Assembly (NCBI GenBank): GCA_964036045.1
Contig: OZ038378.1
Coordinates: forward strand, 170,406,476-170,470,475
Source of the DNA: Eutreptiella sp. 'Long Island Sound 2002'
Lineage: Eukaryota > Euglenozoa > Euglenophyceae > Eutreptiales > Eutreptiaceae
DNA length: 64,000 nucleotides
Direction of reading: 5' to 3'
Below are positions 12,301 through 21,955 of this stretch, piece by piece. The notes beneath the pieces were generated by a model, which searched no databases, was not told the origin of the DNA, and saw nothing but the letters and a program-made list of their open reading frames with translations. Positions within the stretch are counted from its first letter, which is position 1, and each line of letters starts with the position of its first letter. Position numbers and translations under genes: made by a program.

Positions 12301-15300
12301 CCCAAATGGTCTAGGATCATTTTTGGAAAAAACCATTTTTGACCCTTCTTTGACCCATTTTTTGTCCCAAATCAGCCAATTGTGAAGGCATTTTAGGATT
12401 TTAGGAGGGCCAAAACGGGCCACCACGAGCTCAAAACGTGCCAAAAACACTTGTTTTGGCATTCCATGTGGTCCAAGATCAGTTTTGAAAAAAGTCTTTT
12501 TTTGCACTTGGTGGACCTTGTTGACCTGACCCATTTTGGCACCCACCTCTTCGGGCTACCTCTTGCAGCTTGCTGCAGCCCACTGGGCCCAAGTACGGGG
12601 GTCTAGGCACCGGGTAGGGCAATTTTGAGGGGTGGAAACCACCAAAAGTGGGTGGTTGCGTGTGGATTAGGTGCGCTTGGAATCGCGTTTTGAGCCACGT
12701 AGCCCAAGATATGGTGTGTTTTTGGTTTGGGGGCTGTCGGCGGCCAATGTGCACGAATTCGAGGGCTTTCGCGAGCCTTTTGGGGGCGGTTTGCGGACAT
12801 ATTGTGGAGTTAGAGGGCCCTAGAGGGCCCTTCGGCACGGGGAAGTCTAGCTGCATGTGTACAGTAGCCACTATTTCCCTTCATTTGGCCGTTTTCAGCA
12901 GGTTCTAGGGCGGTTTTGGGCAAAAAAAAAGCTGATTTTGGCCCTAAATCGCAGATTTTGAAATGGAGGTCCGGCAAACCCCAGACCGCCCGGCTCCCGG
13001 GGGGGGGGGGCAACATACATACCTCAAAACGATCCCCATGATGCGGTGATCATTTTGCATATACACAACGGGGGGAAAATTTTTTCAAAAAAATTTGCCC
13101 ATCAACTCAGGCTCCCATCAGCCAAGGTCCGACCCAGGGGTCGGGTCAGGGTCAAAATCCTTTTTTTTTCATCCATTTTTGAATTCTCCACAAAATTCTG
13201 AGTATTTTGAGTATAGACACATAGGGTCAAACAAAAAAAGTTCCCCTTGCCGTCTGCCTAAAACAAAATCTCCGGCGCCTTTGGCGCCCACAAAACCCAT
13301 TGTTTCTCACAACTAACTGACTACAAGACAATGCCACTCGAATGTTTCCTCTTGAACATTACACTAAGGGACCGCATTTTCCATTGCATTTTTTGCCGCA
13401 TTTTCCGCATTTTTTCTGCATTTTCCCGCATTTTTTGCCAATCCCGGCGACCGCATCCCCCCGCCAACCTGCATGAACGAAATTTGGGGATCTTGTTCAG
13501 CCCAATCAACATGGCTGGCATGGCCAAACCAACTGGCTGCAAAGGTTAGGGTTAGGTTTATGGTGATGGTATGGTTAGATGGAGGGCAAGGGGAGGTAAG
13601 GGGAGCCTGTGCCCCCCCCCCCCCCATCGCCCCACCTGGACCCCCCCCCCCCCCACATGGACCCCCCCCCAACCAACCCTCCCGACCGTTCCCCCCCCCC
13701 CATCGCCCCTCCCTGAACCCCCCCCCCCCCCCCCTGGGGGCCTTCGGCCCACTTCTACTGGGGGGGGGGGGGGTCGCGTACAAAAGCCAGGAGACGTCCC
13801 CCCGTGCCTAGCACTTTGAATTGTAAATACGGCTGCATTCCATCAGTGAACCTGGACTCCATCCCTTGGTCAGGCCGCTTTGTTGCTAAATTGCCTCAAG
13901 ATGGTTGTAAAAAACACCATATCTTCCATGATTTTTACGCTCGATGTCGGCTCGCAAAATCATCGGGAGCACCCTGGTGAGGGTCGAGTAGTGGTCCGCA
14001 CAACATGGCACCCAGATTGGGACTCCACCGTAGGCCACACACCTTTGGGGTTGGTAAGTCCTCTGGGGGAAGTCCTCTTTGGTGCATGTTAACGGGCTCC
14101 CCGGCAGCCAGTCCGCATCTTTGTGTCCTCTTTTCACTTGTGCCTGCCTTTCTGCATCACCGGTGCCCTCCGTTGTGTGTCGATTCCCACCTTTGTCACA
14201 CAGGAAGCAGAGGCTGCAAACCCAATCGGAGAAATGGTTGCGGCGCACCAGGACGAGCGGGCTGCAAGAGGGGAGGCGGCCAGGTCCATGCACCCTGAGA
14301 GACACATGACGAAGAAGGGCGATGTCAATTTGCAGGTGACCCCATTCGCATGCCCTGCCCATCTCGGCTGGGTCTTTCTTTTTCTTGTTTGTAACGGCCT
14401 TCCCTGTGTGTGTGGCCAACAGTGGCGGCGGCTGGAGGGGAACCGGCGGCCGCCTGCAGGGCACTGCATCTCTGCTTTGGCACACCGTGTCCGTGGTAGA
14501 CCCATACCCATCCTACTCCCTCCCCATTTCTCTCCCTCCCTCCCTCCCCTCCCACCCTCTCCTCCCTCCAACAGGGAGAGCGCAGGTCCGGTGTGGCCAG
14601 TGGGGGTGAGGGGAGGGGGCTTGCAGGAGAGCACGGGTGAAACGGGATGGGTGGGGCGCTTTTCCAAAACAGTATCGGGCGAGCGCCTAGCAGGAGCCCA
14701 GGAATCCGATCAGCCACAGGCTCCGGAGGGGAATGGCCCCCCCGGAGGGATGTTTGGGCAAGGCGCAGCGCGGCCGTGGACCTGGGTGTGCTTATGTCCT
14801 GGCGAGGGTGGGGAGCCCAGGGAAGGGACAGGGTCAGTCTGTCGAGGGCAGTGGGCGTGACCGTGGTGTGCACTGGGGGCGCCCCGCGCATTGAGCGGGG
14901 CGTGGCCCCCCGGGGGCCCGGAACGCCTGAGGGGAACGTGGGGAGAGGCCCGTCGAGGAGCTGGGGTGTGCATTTCATATGGCATGACTGGCCGATCTGC
15001 ACAGTTGTTGGGGACGCCATCGTGCCCCCCCCTCCCCCGGTGGTCCTGTGAGCCTTAAGATCGGCACCCAAATCCAAATCCGAATCCCCTGCGTTCCTCC
15101 CTCCCTCCCCTCACTGAATTAGGTCCATTTCTTCAAGGGCGAATGTCTGGTGTTTGCCCCCCCCCCCCCCCCCTCCGCACCACCACACGCACTTTAGTAT
15201 GAGGTCCATGAGCACTAATCTGGACTCGGAAATGGATAAGTCGCACCTCCCATGCCTGTACCGCGTGAGGTGCCATACAACATTGAATTGAGGGAATGCA

Positions 15301-18300
15301 GCACTGTACCGACCGAGGCACCAGGCCCCGTGCATGGGCACACCCAGCCCTCTGGAGGCACCAAGGCCTCTGTATCGGGGCGTCCAGCCCCCAGAATGGA
15401 GGTACCGCACCTGCCTCAGAGAGGTGTCAAGCGCTCCGCATTTGGTTTGCTGTCAGACGGCCCAAAGGAAATTGTATCATGCCAGCAAATGACAGCAACC
15501 GTCGAGAAGCCTCCATGAACTGATACCAATCATCCTGGGCCCATGCTGATTGTGCGACAGTTGGCAATTTGTACCACAACTTCCCAATTCAACAGTGATT
15601 CCAAAATTTTCCCACCGCACATTTTGCCTGGCCACATTTTTCTACACACCAAAACTTCCCATCCCCCGAGTCCTCATGGGAGCATGACCACATGCGCCAT
15701 GACAGAGGAGCGCACCAAGCCATTTCAGGGCGTTTCGCTGCAATGGACCCCTGAACATGGAGCGCCCAAGGGGAGTGGGAGTGGGAATGGGAATGGGGTA
15801 GTGGGTGTGGGTGTGGGCGTGGGAGTGGGAGTGGGCGGGGGAGTGGGAGTGGGAGTGGGAGTGGGAGTGGGAGTGGGAGTGGGAGTGGGAGTGGGAGTGG
15901 GAGTGGGAGTGGGAGTGGGACGGGGGTGGTAGTCCGGAGAATCGATGCTAAGTACGTCGAGCTATTTTGCAATCCTGCTCCCTGCCACCCTGCCAAATTT
16001 GGTGTTGGGATCATCCCTTGTTGCCGGGCTTGTGCTTGCACCATATTCCTCCTTCTCATTTCGCAACTGGACATTGTTTTTGGGACAGGCCCAGGAGGTG
16101 AACCAGCGTGCGTATTCGGTCATCAAGAGGATTGACGACAAGCTCAGTGGCACCGATTTCCGAAGCACCTCCACTGAACTGTCCACCGATGACAATCCGC
16201 TGGGTGTCTCCAAGCAGGTGCCTGCGCTGCTGTGCTGTGAAAGAGGGCTCGCAATGCCTGAGGCCCCCCCGTGTGCAAGTGAAAGTCATGCAGCCTGCTA
16301 ATGCTGCGGCGTTGTGGACCCTGAAGGGTCGGGTTTGGCCCTGACAGAAGTACCTAAATGGCCGTGTGTGTTTGGGGGGGGGGTCCCCAAATCCCCCCCA
16401 GAAGTCTGTCCTCAGGGACAAGTGCAAGCTCCTGGAGCCTTACTTTCCTGGCGTTAACACCCCCTGAGGGTTCGTTGTAACGTGGCCCAAAACTGCAACA
16501 AACTCTGGCAGGGGTGGAGTTTGGGGGGCAGGGATGGAGAGGAGATTTATATCATTATTTGGTGCAGGCCAGGGTGTGTGTATGGGGTGGAGGGGTGCTG
16601 GAGGCCATGATGACGAACTACAGTAACTACAGTTACGAAATACCCTTCGGAGACCCCAGAAAAGGGCAGTCTGAGAACTAGTGTTGGATCGTGACCTTGG
16701 AGCACAGCAAAATATTCCCCATGCTACATTCCTCAAAATGATCAGTTGTAGGGTATAGGTTGGGGGTTGCCCAGCTGCAGTCATTACGCTGAATCCCCCC
16801 CCCTTGGGCCCCCTTCCCCAAGTATGGCCATAATGTTGAGGAGGTCCGGACCATACTTGGCTCCGACAGCCTACCATTGTCACCCGGGTGTGCCCTGTGC
16901 ATTTTGTTTTTAAATACACCACTTTTGCTTGACTCAAGATTTTGGAATGTTATGCACATCCCAAATACGGAACTGAAGTTGTTTTATTGTGGGTACCCAA
17001 AGATCACGAATCCTTGCAATTGGCGGTCTTCTTGAGCATGGCCCTGAGAAGGCAGGGGATATGCAGCTATATTGACCTTCCTTGGGAGCCCCAAGACGGC
17101 GGGGTTTATGAAGGCCATCTTGTCCGGCTAGATTTGGCAACATGAGGCAAAACCGTTTCTGGGGCGCCATTTTGATTCTGCACAAATGCATTCTGCCCAG
17201 CGATAGCTGCTGCTCATGTGATATGTGACCAGGCCAAGGCTGATCCACGAAACAAACGCCTATACTTGGGACCCCCCCCCCCCCTTTCTATATAAATGGT
17301 ACCTCTCATATGCACCAGCTGTTGATTACTCTTTTTGATTCAGCTGGGGCCGAAGAATACATTTTGTTATTCTGAAGCCTAGATAATGGTGTTTCCCTGC
17401 TGTCTTTCATGTCACCATGCTCTTCGATGAATCCATGGAATGTTTGTGCAGTGCGAGTGTGCCAAGGAAAGGAAACAACCGGGAGTTCGTTCAAAAGCAT
17501 GCCCTGTGGGGCCTGCTGAGGGAACCCCTCAGCAGGCCTCAGCAGTGCTCAGCCTTTGTGGCAGCCCTCCCCCCCCCCCCCAAGGCGGTGAGTCTTTGAC
17601 CCCCTTCGATGATGAATTACGAATGACAAAATCCAGCAGCCATTGAGGGAACTCCCTTCCATTGACACCAGGAGTGGGTGGGTGGGTGGGTGGGGGCAAA
17701 TCTTGAGCGGTGGCACGAGCAAAGGTGCAGGCCATGAAATCTGGACCCCCCACCCCCCAGCCCCAAAGGCTCTCTGCAGGGCTTTTGAAACCATGACCAA
17801 GTCTACTGCCATAAATATACAATTTGCATGTTGAAGCTAGTGCTGCAGCAAATAGGCGTACACCGTACTATTATCCTCTATATTATGAAGGGTACTGTTG
17901 ATCAATGTATCTGCGATAAAACACAGGCAGGGCATCACAGTCGTGTGTGGTGCGGCATCACCTATTCGACGTGGGGCGGTGTTGGCATGGAAGAATATGA
18001 TTATGCAACGTCATGGACTGCTCCAAAGCTGCAAGACACTTCAGTAGTGGTTGGTTGGGTGGATGGGTGGGTGGGTAGGGTTGATGGGTCTGGAACCCAT
18101 GGGGGGGGGGGGTCCAGGGTCAGGGGGTAGTTGGGAGGTGGCGCCCTCCCTCTTTGGAGTAAACCCTGGAGGCCCATTCATCGACTGTCTGACACTTGTG
18201 CCTTGGCTTCCAGGCATGCGCAGGGGGTGTTAACATCGCTTCTGTCCGCGCCCAGTGCTCCTCCAATCGCTTTGTGGCCGCCAAATCTCTTCCCTCAACG

Positions 18301-19392
18301 GCCAGTAACCATTGTTACATGGTCTTGGACCCCCCCCCCCCCCCTTCGGCCTCCCAACGGACAGTTTTTGGTTGGATGCGATGTGCCTCCTCTGGGTTGA
18401 TGTGTGCATCCTATGTGTTTCTTGTGTGTCCTTGATATGCCTGCTGAGTGCCCCTGTAACCTGCTGGCGTGCCCCGTGAACGCCTCTAGATGTGCTTCCT
18501 GCATGTCCCTTGTGTGCCTGTGATGTGCCCTTTCTGTGCCCAACCATCGTCCTCCTGTGTGCCTTTTGCGAAAATGCAAAACCTCTCACCCAATGCCATG
18601 AAAATGTTCAAATTCCATTCGCTTGGAAAGGTGAAAAGGCTATGGTAGCACCCAAAACTAGTTATCAATGGCATGGATAGTAAACCGGGGTCCCAGGGGT
18701 GGCAGGCAGATGCATGCTGCCATGGCTCCCTGTACAAGCTACTCTCTCGTCACAAAACATGACAGCAGAAATAAAGAGTGTGATGAAACCAAGAAAACCA
18801 TCCATGCACTCTTAAGTTGGATCCACAAGTGCACCAAGATAGGTGCTATGTAACACCAATGAAACGATTTGTTCATCAACAATGACCACCTCAAGGTTCG
18901 TAGAGGCAAGGGATAGTTTTCTGAAGAAAAAGGATTCCCTAATGGGCATCTTTTGAAAGGTCAGTTTCGGAGAATTTGTATTAGGACTGCAAATGACAAT
19001 CCCACCCCATATCTCGGATGTACAATCAATCCACATTTGGCCAATGTTGCCCTTTGTGTACAACCCACCCCACATTCCCGGCCACTATTCTTTTTTTGTT
19101 TACACTTTGCAGCAATCAATCGAATGCATCATGACATTCCCACCCCACTCCATCCCATCCTCCGCTCCGGTGGGAGCATCCCTGTGCATGGCACTTTGCA
19201 TTTCCTTGCCCCATGGTACACTGTGTTGCCTTTAGTATCTTTATCCCACTGCAGAACGCTGCATTGCCCCTCAGTCACCTCTCTGAAGTGCAGTGGACTG
19301 CATTTTCTGAACAGGTGGAAAAGCTGATCCACCAGGCCACCAGTGTTGAAAATCTGTGCCAATGCTACATCGGGTGGTGCCCGTTCTGGTAG
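233..19392 (+). CDS. TOR: TOR (target of rapamycin) Ser/Thr kinase, 3' part of gene, 11 exons
   Basis: PI3K-related protein kinase, catalytic subunit of the TOR growth-control complex. Joined exons: 233-346, 2130-2297, 4092-4268, 6114-6275, 7287-7472, 8240-8314, 9752-9844, 10492-10569, 14204-14335, 16089-16217, 19315-19392, giving 463 residues in one frame. In order they encode the end of the FRB domain, the kinase N-lobe (SKQRPRKL with the ATP-contacting Lys), the catalytic loop [10 protein letters not shown], the HIDFGDCFE metal-binding loop, the region after the activation loop ([15 protein letters not shown]) and a FATC domain ending CYIGWCPFW followed by TAG. All residues normally essential for catalysis are present. 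All ten introns lie between codons (phase 0). HEAT repeats, FAT domain and gene start are upstream of the window. The exon at 14204 is in a poorly conserved linker and is the least certain. Confidence 0.96.
2130..2297 (+). CDS. TOR: TOR exon b: start of kinase N-lobe
   Basis: 56 codons, acceptor TAG at 2127-2129, donor GTATTC at 2298. Starts DLELAMPG, the usual junction from FRB to the kinase domain, and continues to [15 protein letters not shown] and YKYLLKGHE, the N-lobe strands with the ATP-binding lysine. Confidence 0.96.
2503..2755 (+). repeat. Intronic minisatellite, ~12-13 bp unit
   Basis: About twenty degenerate tandem copies of a GATTTCCGGGCGC-like unit (cgatttccgggaacgatttc and variants) lie inside the second visible TOR intron. 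The unit length wobbles between 12 and 13 bases, so the array is not frame-maintaining and the ORFs through it are incidental. Confidence 0.85.
4092..4268 (+). CDS. TOR: TOR exon c: kinase N-lobe
   Basis: 59 codons, acceptor CAG at 4089-4091, donor GTATGC at 4269. [19 protein letters not shown], then [13 protein letters not shown] and [15 protein letters not shown], all diagnostic TOR-kinase strings. It continues exon b without residue loss ([12 protein letters not shown]). Confidence 0.97.
6114..6275 (+). CDS. TOR: TOR exon d: kinase N- to C-lobe
   Basis: 54 codons, acceptor CAG at 6111-6113, donor GTTTGT at 6276. [19 protein letters not shown] ... [22 protein letters not shown] matches the TOR segment between the NCDT...H motif and the LWL(K/Q)S motif. 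Confidence 0.96.
7287..7472 (+). CDS. TOR: TOR exon e: catalytic and metal-binding loops
   Basis: 62 codons, acceptor CAG at 7284-7286, donor GTATGC at 7473. [17 protein letters not shown] leads into [18 protein letters not shown] (catalytic Asp, His, Asn) and HIDFGDCFE (DFG). These motifs are intact, so the kinase should be active. Confidence 0.98.
7840..8010 (+). repeat. Imperfect GGTGGTGAGTAGGG tandem repeat
   Basis: Roughly four degenerate units of about 43 bases (ggtggtgagtagggaggtgg ... tctctgggg) in the intron between TOR exons e and f. Opposite-strand ORFs rich in Pro, Thr and Ser through this stretch are products of the repeat. Confidence 0.6.
8240..8314 (+). CDS. TOR: TOR exon f: C-lobe after activation loop
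   Basis: A 25-codon micro-exon, acceptor TTTAG at 8235-8239, donor GTACTC at 8315. [20 protein letters not shown] then INAME is almost identical to the segment following DCFE in TOR kinases, so it is assigned despite its size. Confidence 0.97.
8480..8605 (+). repeat. Two diverged repeat units containing GGGGACT(C)TGAAGCAGAGG
   Basis: Two related ~75-bp blocks (..gccaagtaagccccaatat.. and ..gcaatgcaagccctactat..), each with ggggact and aagcagagg. They share GTAGCCA- and GGGGAC-type words with the array at 45 kb, and ggggttatgtagccac also occurs at about 8859. Probably dispersed members of one repeat family. Confidence 0.5.
9752..9844 (+). CDS. TOR: TOR exon g: kinase C-lobe
   Basis: 31 codons, acceptor CAG at 9749-9751, donor GTGTGG at 9845. 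[19 protein letters not shown] then [12 protein letters not shown] matches the G(L/I)(D/E)GNYR...REHKDSVMAVLE block of TOR. Confidence 0.97.
10492..10569 (+). CDS. TOR: TOR exon h: end of kinase C-lobe
   Basis: 26 codons, acceptor CAG at 10489-10491, donor GTATAC at 10570. [12 protein letters not shown] is the canonical AF(V)YDPL(I/L)NWRL end of the kinase core, followed by a charged stretch [13 protein letters not shown] that begins the linker to FATC. Confidence 0.96.
11925..12500 (+). repeat. ~162-bp tandem repeat, about 3.5 copies
   Basis: The phrase GGGCTCATTYCAYTTGTTT with diverged flanks recurs near 11951, 12115, 12276 and 12437, each followed by TTTTTGAAAAA/TTTTTGACCC text and AGGGGCCAAAA. 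Copies differ at many positions. It lies in the 3.6-kb intron between TOR exons h and i. No coding potential is evident. Confidence 0.8.
13608..13775 (+). repeat. Cluster of poly-C tracts followed by a poly-G tract
   Basis: At least five C runs of 9-15 bases separated by short spacers, then a G run at about 13760-13772. Long proline- or glycine-rich ORFs on both strands here are artefacts of the homopolymers. Confidence 0.85.
14204..14335 (+). CDS. TOR: TOR exon i: kinase-FATC linker
   Basis: 44 codons, acceptor ACACAG ending at 14203, donor GTGACC at 14336, phase 0 at both ends. The peptide [11 protein letters not shown] ... [12 protein letters not shown] ... GDVNLQ is hydrophilic and not conserved in sequence, as expected for the negative-regulatory linker before FATC. 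It is assigned on position, splice signals and phase. Confidence 0.72.
15772..15925 (+). repeat. (GTGGGA)n hexanucleotide array
   Basis: About 150 bases of almost pure GTGGGA with early variants (gtgggtgtgggc, gggaatgggaatgg), in the intron before the first FATC exon. It produces meaningless Gly-Val or Pro-Leu ORFs. Confidence 0.95.
16089..16217 (+). CDS. TOR: TOR exon j: FATC domain, N-terminal part
   Basis: 43 codons, acceptor ACAG ending at 16088, donor GTGCCT at 16218. [20 protein letters not shown] corresponds to the A(L)xVxxRVxxKLTGRDF block of FATC. A longer variable loop ([15 protein letters not shown]) then leads to VSKQ, which joins VEKLI of the last exon. Confidence 0.95.
19315..19392 (+). 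CDS. TOR: TOR exon k: FATC C-terminus and stop
   Basis: 26 codons including the stop, acceptor ACAG ending at 19314. [20 protein letters not shown] then WCPFW and TAG (19390-19392). The terminal Trp of FATC is invariant in TOR proteins, so this is the true gene end and it shows that TAG is read as stop in this genome. Confidence 0.98.
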   Translation: MEKLIHQATSVENLCQCYIGWCPFW

Positions 19393-19624
19393 TGGAGCTG
19401 CACATTGGCCGTACATCCACCGCAAGCTGGACACGACGCTGTCTCCTGTGTTTGCGCGACAGCCTGCCTCCGGAGACTTCAAGAGTCCTTTCTGCTTGCA
19501 CCTTAATCCAGTCGAATTTGGTCGAAGGCACCAAATTGTTTACACTAGCCGTGTGTGTGCCTGAAGTGGTTCCCCGCACACAAAGGACAGGGGTTGTGTA
19601 TGGGTTGTTTGTTTGCACGCGTTG

Positions 19625-19712
19625 TTGCTCTGTATGTATGTATGCATGCATGTATGTATGTATGCATGTACGTTTGTAGGTATGTATGTATGTATGTATG
19701 TATGTATGTACT
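19625..19712 (+). repeat. (GTAT)n microsatellite
   Basis: Tandem GTAT with GCAT interruptions just downstream of the TOR stop. Tyr-Val-Cys-Met ORFs across it are artefacts. Confidence 0.95.
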
Positions 19713-19892
19713 GCCCCCAAATCCTGGACGGCCGGTATCCCCGGACTTCTGGGTCCTCCGTCAAGCTGTGGACAACCTCAGGCAATCCTGGGACCCATGG
19801 CACCGCGTCAGGGTGGCGACCACCTGCTCGGGCGTGGTCGCTGGTAACACCATTAGACGGCATAATGTTGGTTCATTCCTATTCCTATTCCG

Positions 19893-19895
19893 ATG

Positions 19896-19934
<39 letters not shown>

Positions 19935-20045
19935 ATGTACGTACGCACGTATGTACGTATGTATGTCATGTATTTATGTATGTATGCATATATGTATGCA
20001 TGCATGCATGTATGTATGCATTCGTGTCATATACATGCATACACT
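19893..20045 (+). repeat. (GT)n/(GTAT)n compound microsatellite
   Basis: Pure GT dinucleotides pass into GTAT and GCAT tetranucleotides. Same motif class as the tract about 200 bases upstream. Confidence 0.95.
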
Positions 20046-20062
20046 ATCTATCCATGTACTCT

Positions 20063-21775
20063 ATCTATGGCTATGCAAGGCCAAAATGCAGTTTGTATTT
20101 GTACGCACTTATGTAGGCCTGTCCTGTCCAAGAGCTGCCTAGGGCCGCTTTTTGAGTGTTCCGAGGTAGATGTTGATAGTTGAAGAGAGGAGTGCTTGAT
20201 CCTCCTTCGATTTTGTTCACTAAATGCTGTGCATAGAAAAGTATGCACCCGAGCCCCACTGTCCAAAGTGGAATGGCAGTTTTGCTGGGGTCCTGCTTTT
20301 TCTCCTCCGCCAAGGTGCTGAGGACGAAAGAGAGCTCAGTGCGGCAGCCTGGCGACAAGAATGCCACGATGCGGGGGCCTTACTTCGCCCCCTGGCAGTT
20401 TGAGATAAGCTAAGTCAACCAAAGTTCCGCGTAGACCTTCGCTTGATTCGGTCACTCACTCTCTCATTACTGCCCCTCAGGCGCAGTGTCGCACTGTTAC
20501 ACATGCGCGTGTAGACAGGCACGCACACACGAACCAGGTTGTCAACCAGCCTCTCTGTAACACGGAGTGCAAGCGGTTACCATTTGGCCACTTCTGCATG
20601 AATGCGTGTGATGGCCTGCAGCTCCTGCTGCTGTTGGGGGCAGGGAGTGCTGGGCCTGGTCCGTGGATGCCCCCTGCCACCCCTCTCTGGTCTTTCTGGC
20701 GCTAACGCCTGGCGAAGGGCTGCAGATCACTCTCTTCAAGCACAGCCCCCATCAACTGCTTGCCCCCCCCCCCCCCCCTCACGCCCTCCTTGGTTCCCAT
20801 GCGTTGTCTGCGTCACGCCCATGCAGTTTACACAGTTATGGGTTGCCCTCCTTTGCGCCCACATACCAAATTGTTGCCAGGCCCTGCAGATATGCCCGCA
20901 TGGACGTTTGGCGTCATCAAAGGGGGTTGGCACTCGTCCACCAGCTACTTTGGCATGTCCTCCAATCTATAACATCTGCCACCACCTTAGCGCACCGTTC
21001 CCCAAACAGGGGGCGCCAAAATTGCCTTAACGCTGGAAAAAAAAAGGTAGACTGTCGTTGAGTTTGCGGATGACAAATGCCCTGGTGCTGGAACACCAGA
21101 CCCCTTGATTCTCAACCTGCAGCCATCCCCAAGTCCACTGTCATGGTCCTGGTGCCTTGTTGCAGTGTGCATGAACAGTTGGCTTACAGTTCGCACATTG
21201 TTGCAAGGAACTGCTCAATACAGAATGGCAACCGATGCAGATGCGGGTGAAGCAGTGAAATGTACCCTGCACACCCTGCATACCGCAAAATTCATGGTTT
21301 ATTTTTTCTGCAACAAACACTTCTTAAGTTGACCTCCAACCTGGAACATCGTTTGCAACACCTGCCAGACCTTGGCAGGGCACGTGGACAACCTGCCGCC
21401 AGTATGGCGGCCACACCCGCCCCTACCCGCTGGTGGCCACTTTCCGAACTGCCACTTACCGCCTTTGTAACTGCTCATCGACTGAAACCACTGGGCCTTT
21501 TTACCTTCAAGCGGCCTGTCTTCCAGTCCTTCCGGTACAAAATGTGCTGCACGCATTTCCAAGATACGCACTTGTACCTTACCAGCCTGAAATTGCCCAT
21601 GTGTCAGGTTCGGGGGGTGAGGCTGCGGTGGGGGCTGAGCTACCTTGCCCATATTGGCTTTCAGGAGAGGCCCTGACTGCCTGAAATGGCTCACCAAAAA
21701 CCGATGGGTACACCTGCTCTAGTTCAACCAGAGCTCCGGGCCCACAAGCAGGCCTGTCCCTGTTTTAAGGACAGC
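20063..21775. other. Intergenic, no gene recognised
   Basis: Open frames on both strands are short, overlapping and lack domain signatures. A C tract lies at about 20764-20778. No exon with convincing splice borders and conserved peptide was found. Confidence 0.5.
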
Positions 21776-21955
21776 CCCCAAAGACCACCAACCGCCAACC
21801 GCCAACTGCCACCAACCGCCAATCGATAACCACCACCAACCGCCAACTGCCAACCGCCACCAACCGCCAACCGCCAACTGCCAACCGCCGTCAACCACCA
21901 ACCGCCAACCGCTACCAACCGACAACCGTCAACCGTCACTAACCGCCAACCATTG
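21776..21955 (+). repeat. CCAACCG/CCAACTG minisatellite
   Basis: Degenerate tandem ~7-bp units (accaaccgccaaccgccaac and variants) over about 175 bases, ending at ctaaccgccaaccattg. The minus strand gives a Trp/Gly/Val-rich ORF that is purely repetitive. Confidence 0.9.

Noticed and set aside
13364-13819. Pro-rich and Gly-rich ORFs on both strands
   Set aside because: Products of clustered poly-C and poly-G tracts; no residue pattern beyond the homopolymers.
14123-14860. 245-codon plus-strand ORF around TOR exon i
   Set aside because: Only 14204-14335 has splice borders and fits the TOR frame; the rest is G- and C-rich intron.
15543-16074. Long Gly-Val ORF (plus) and Pro-Leu ORF (minus)
   Set aside because: Both are translations of the (GTGGGA)n hexanucleotide array in a TOR intron.
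19555-20183. ORFs of up to 195 codons rich in Cys, Met, Tyr and Val
   Set aside because: Generated by (GTAT)n and (GT)n microsatellites downstream of TOR.
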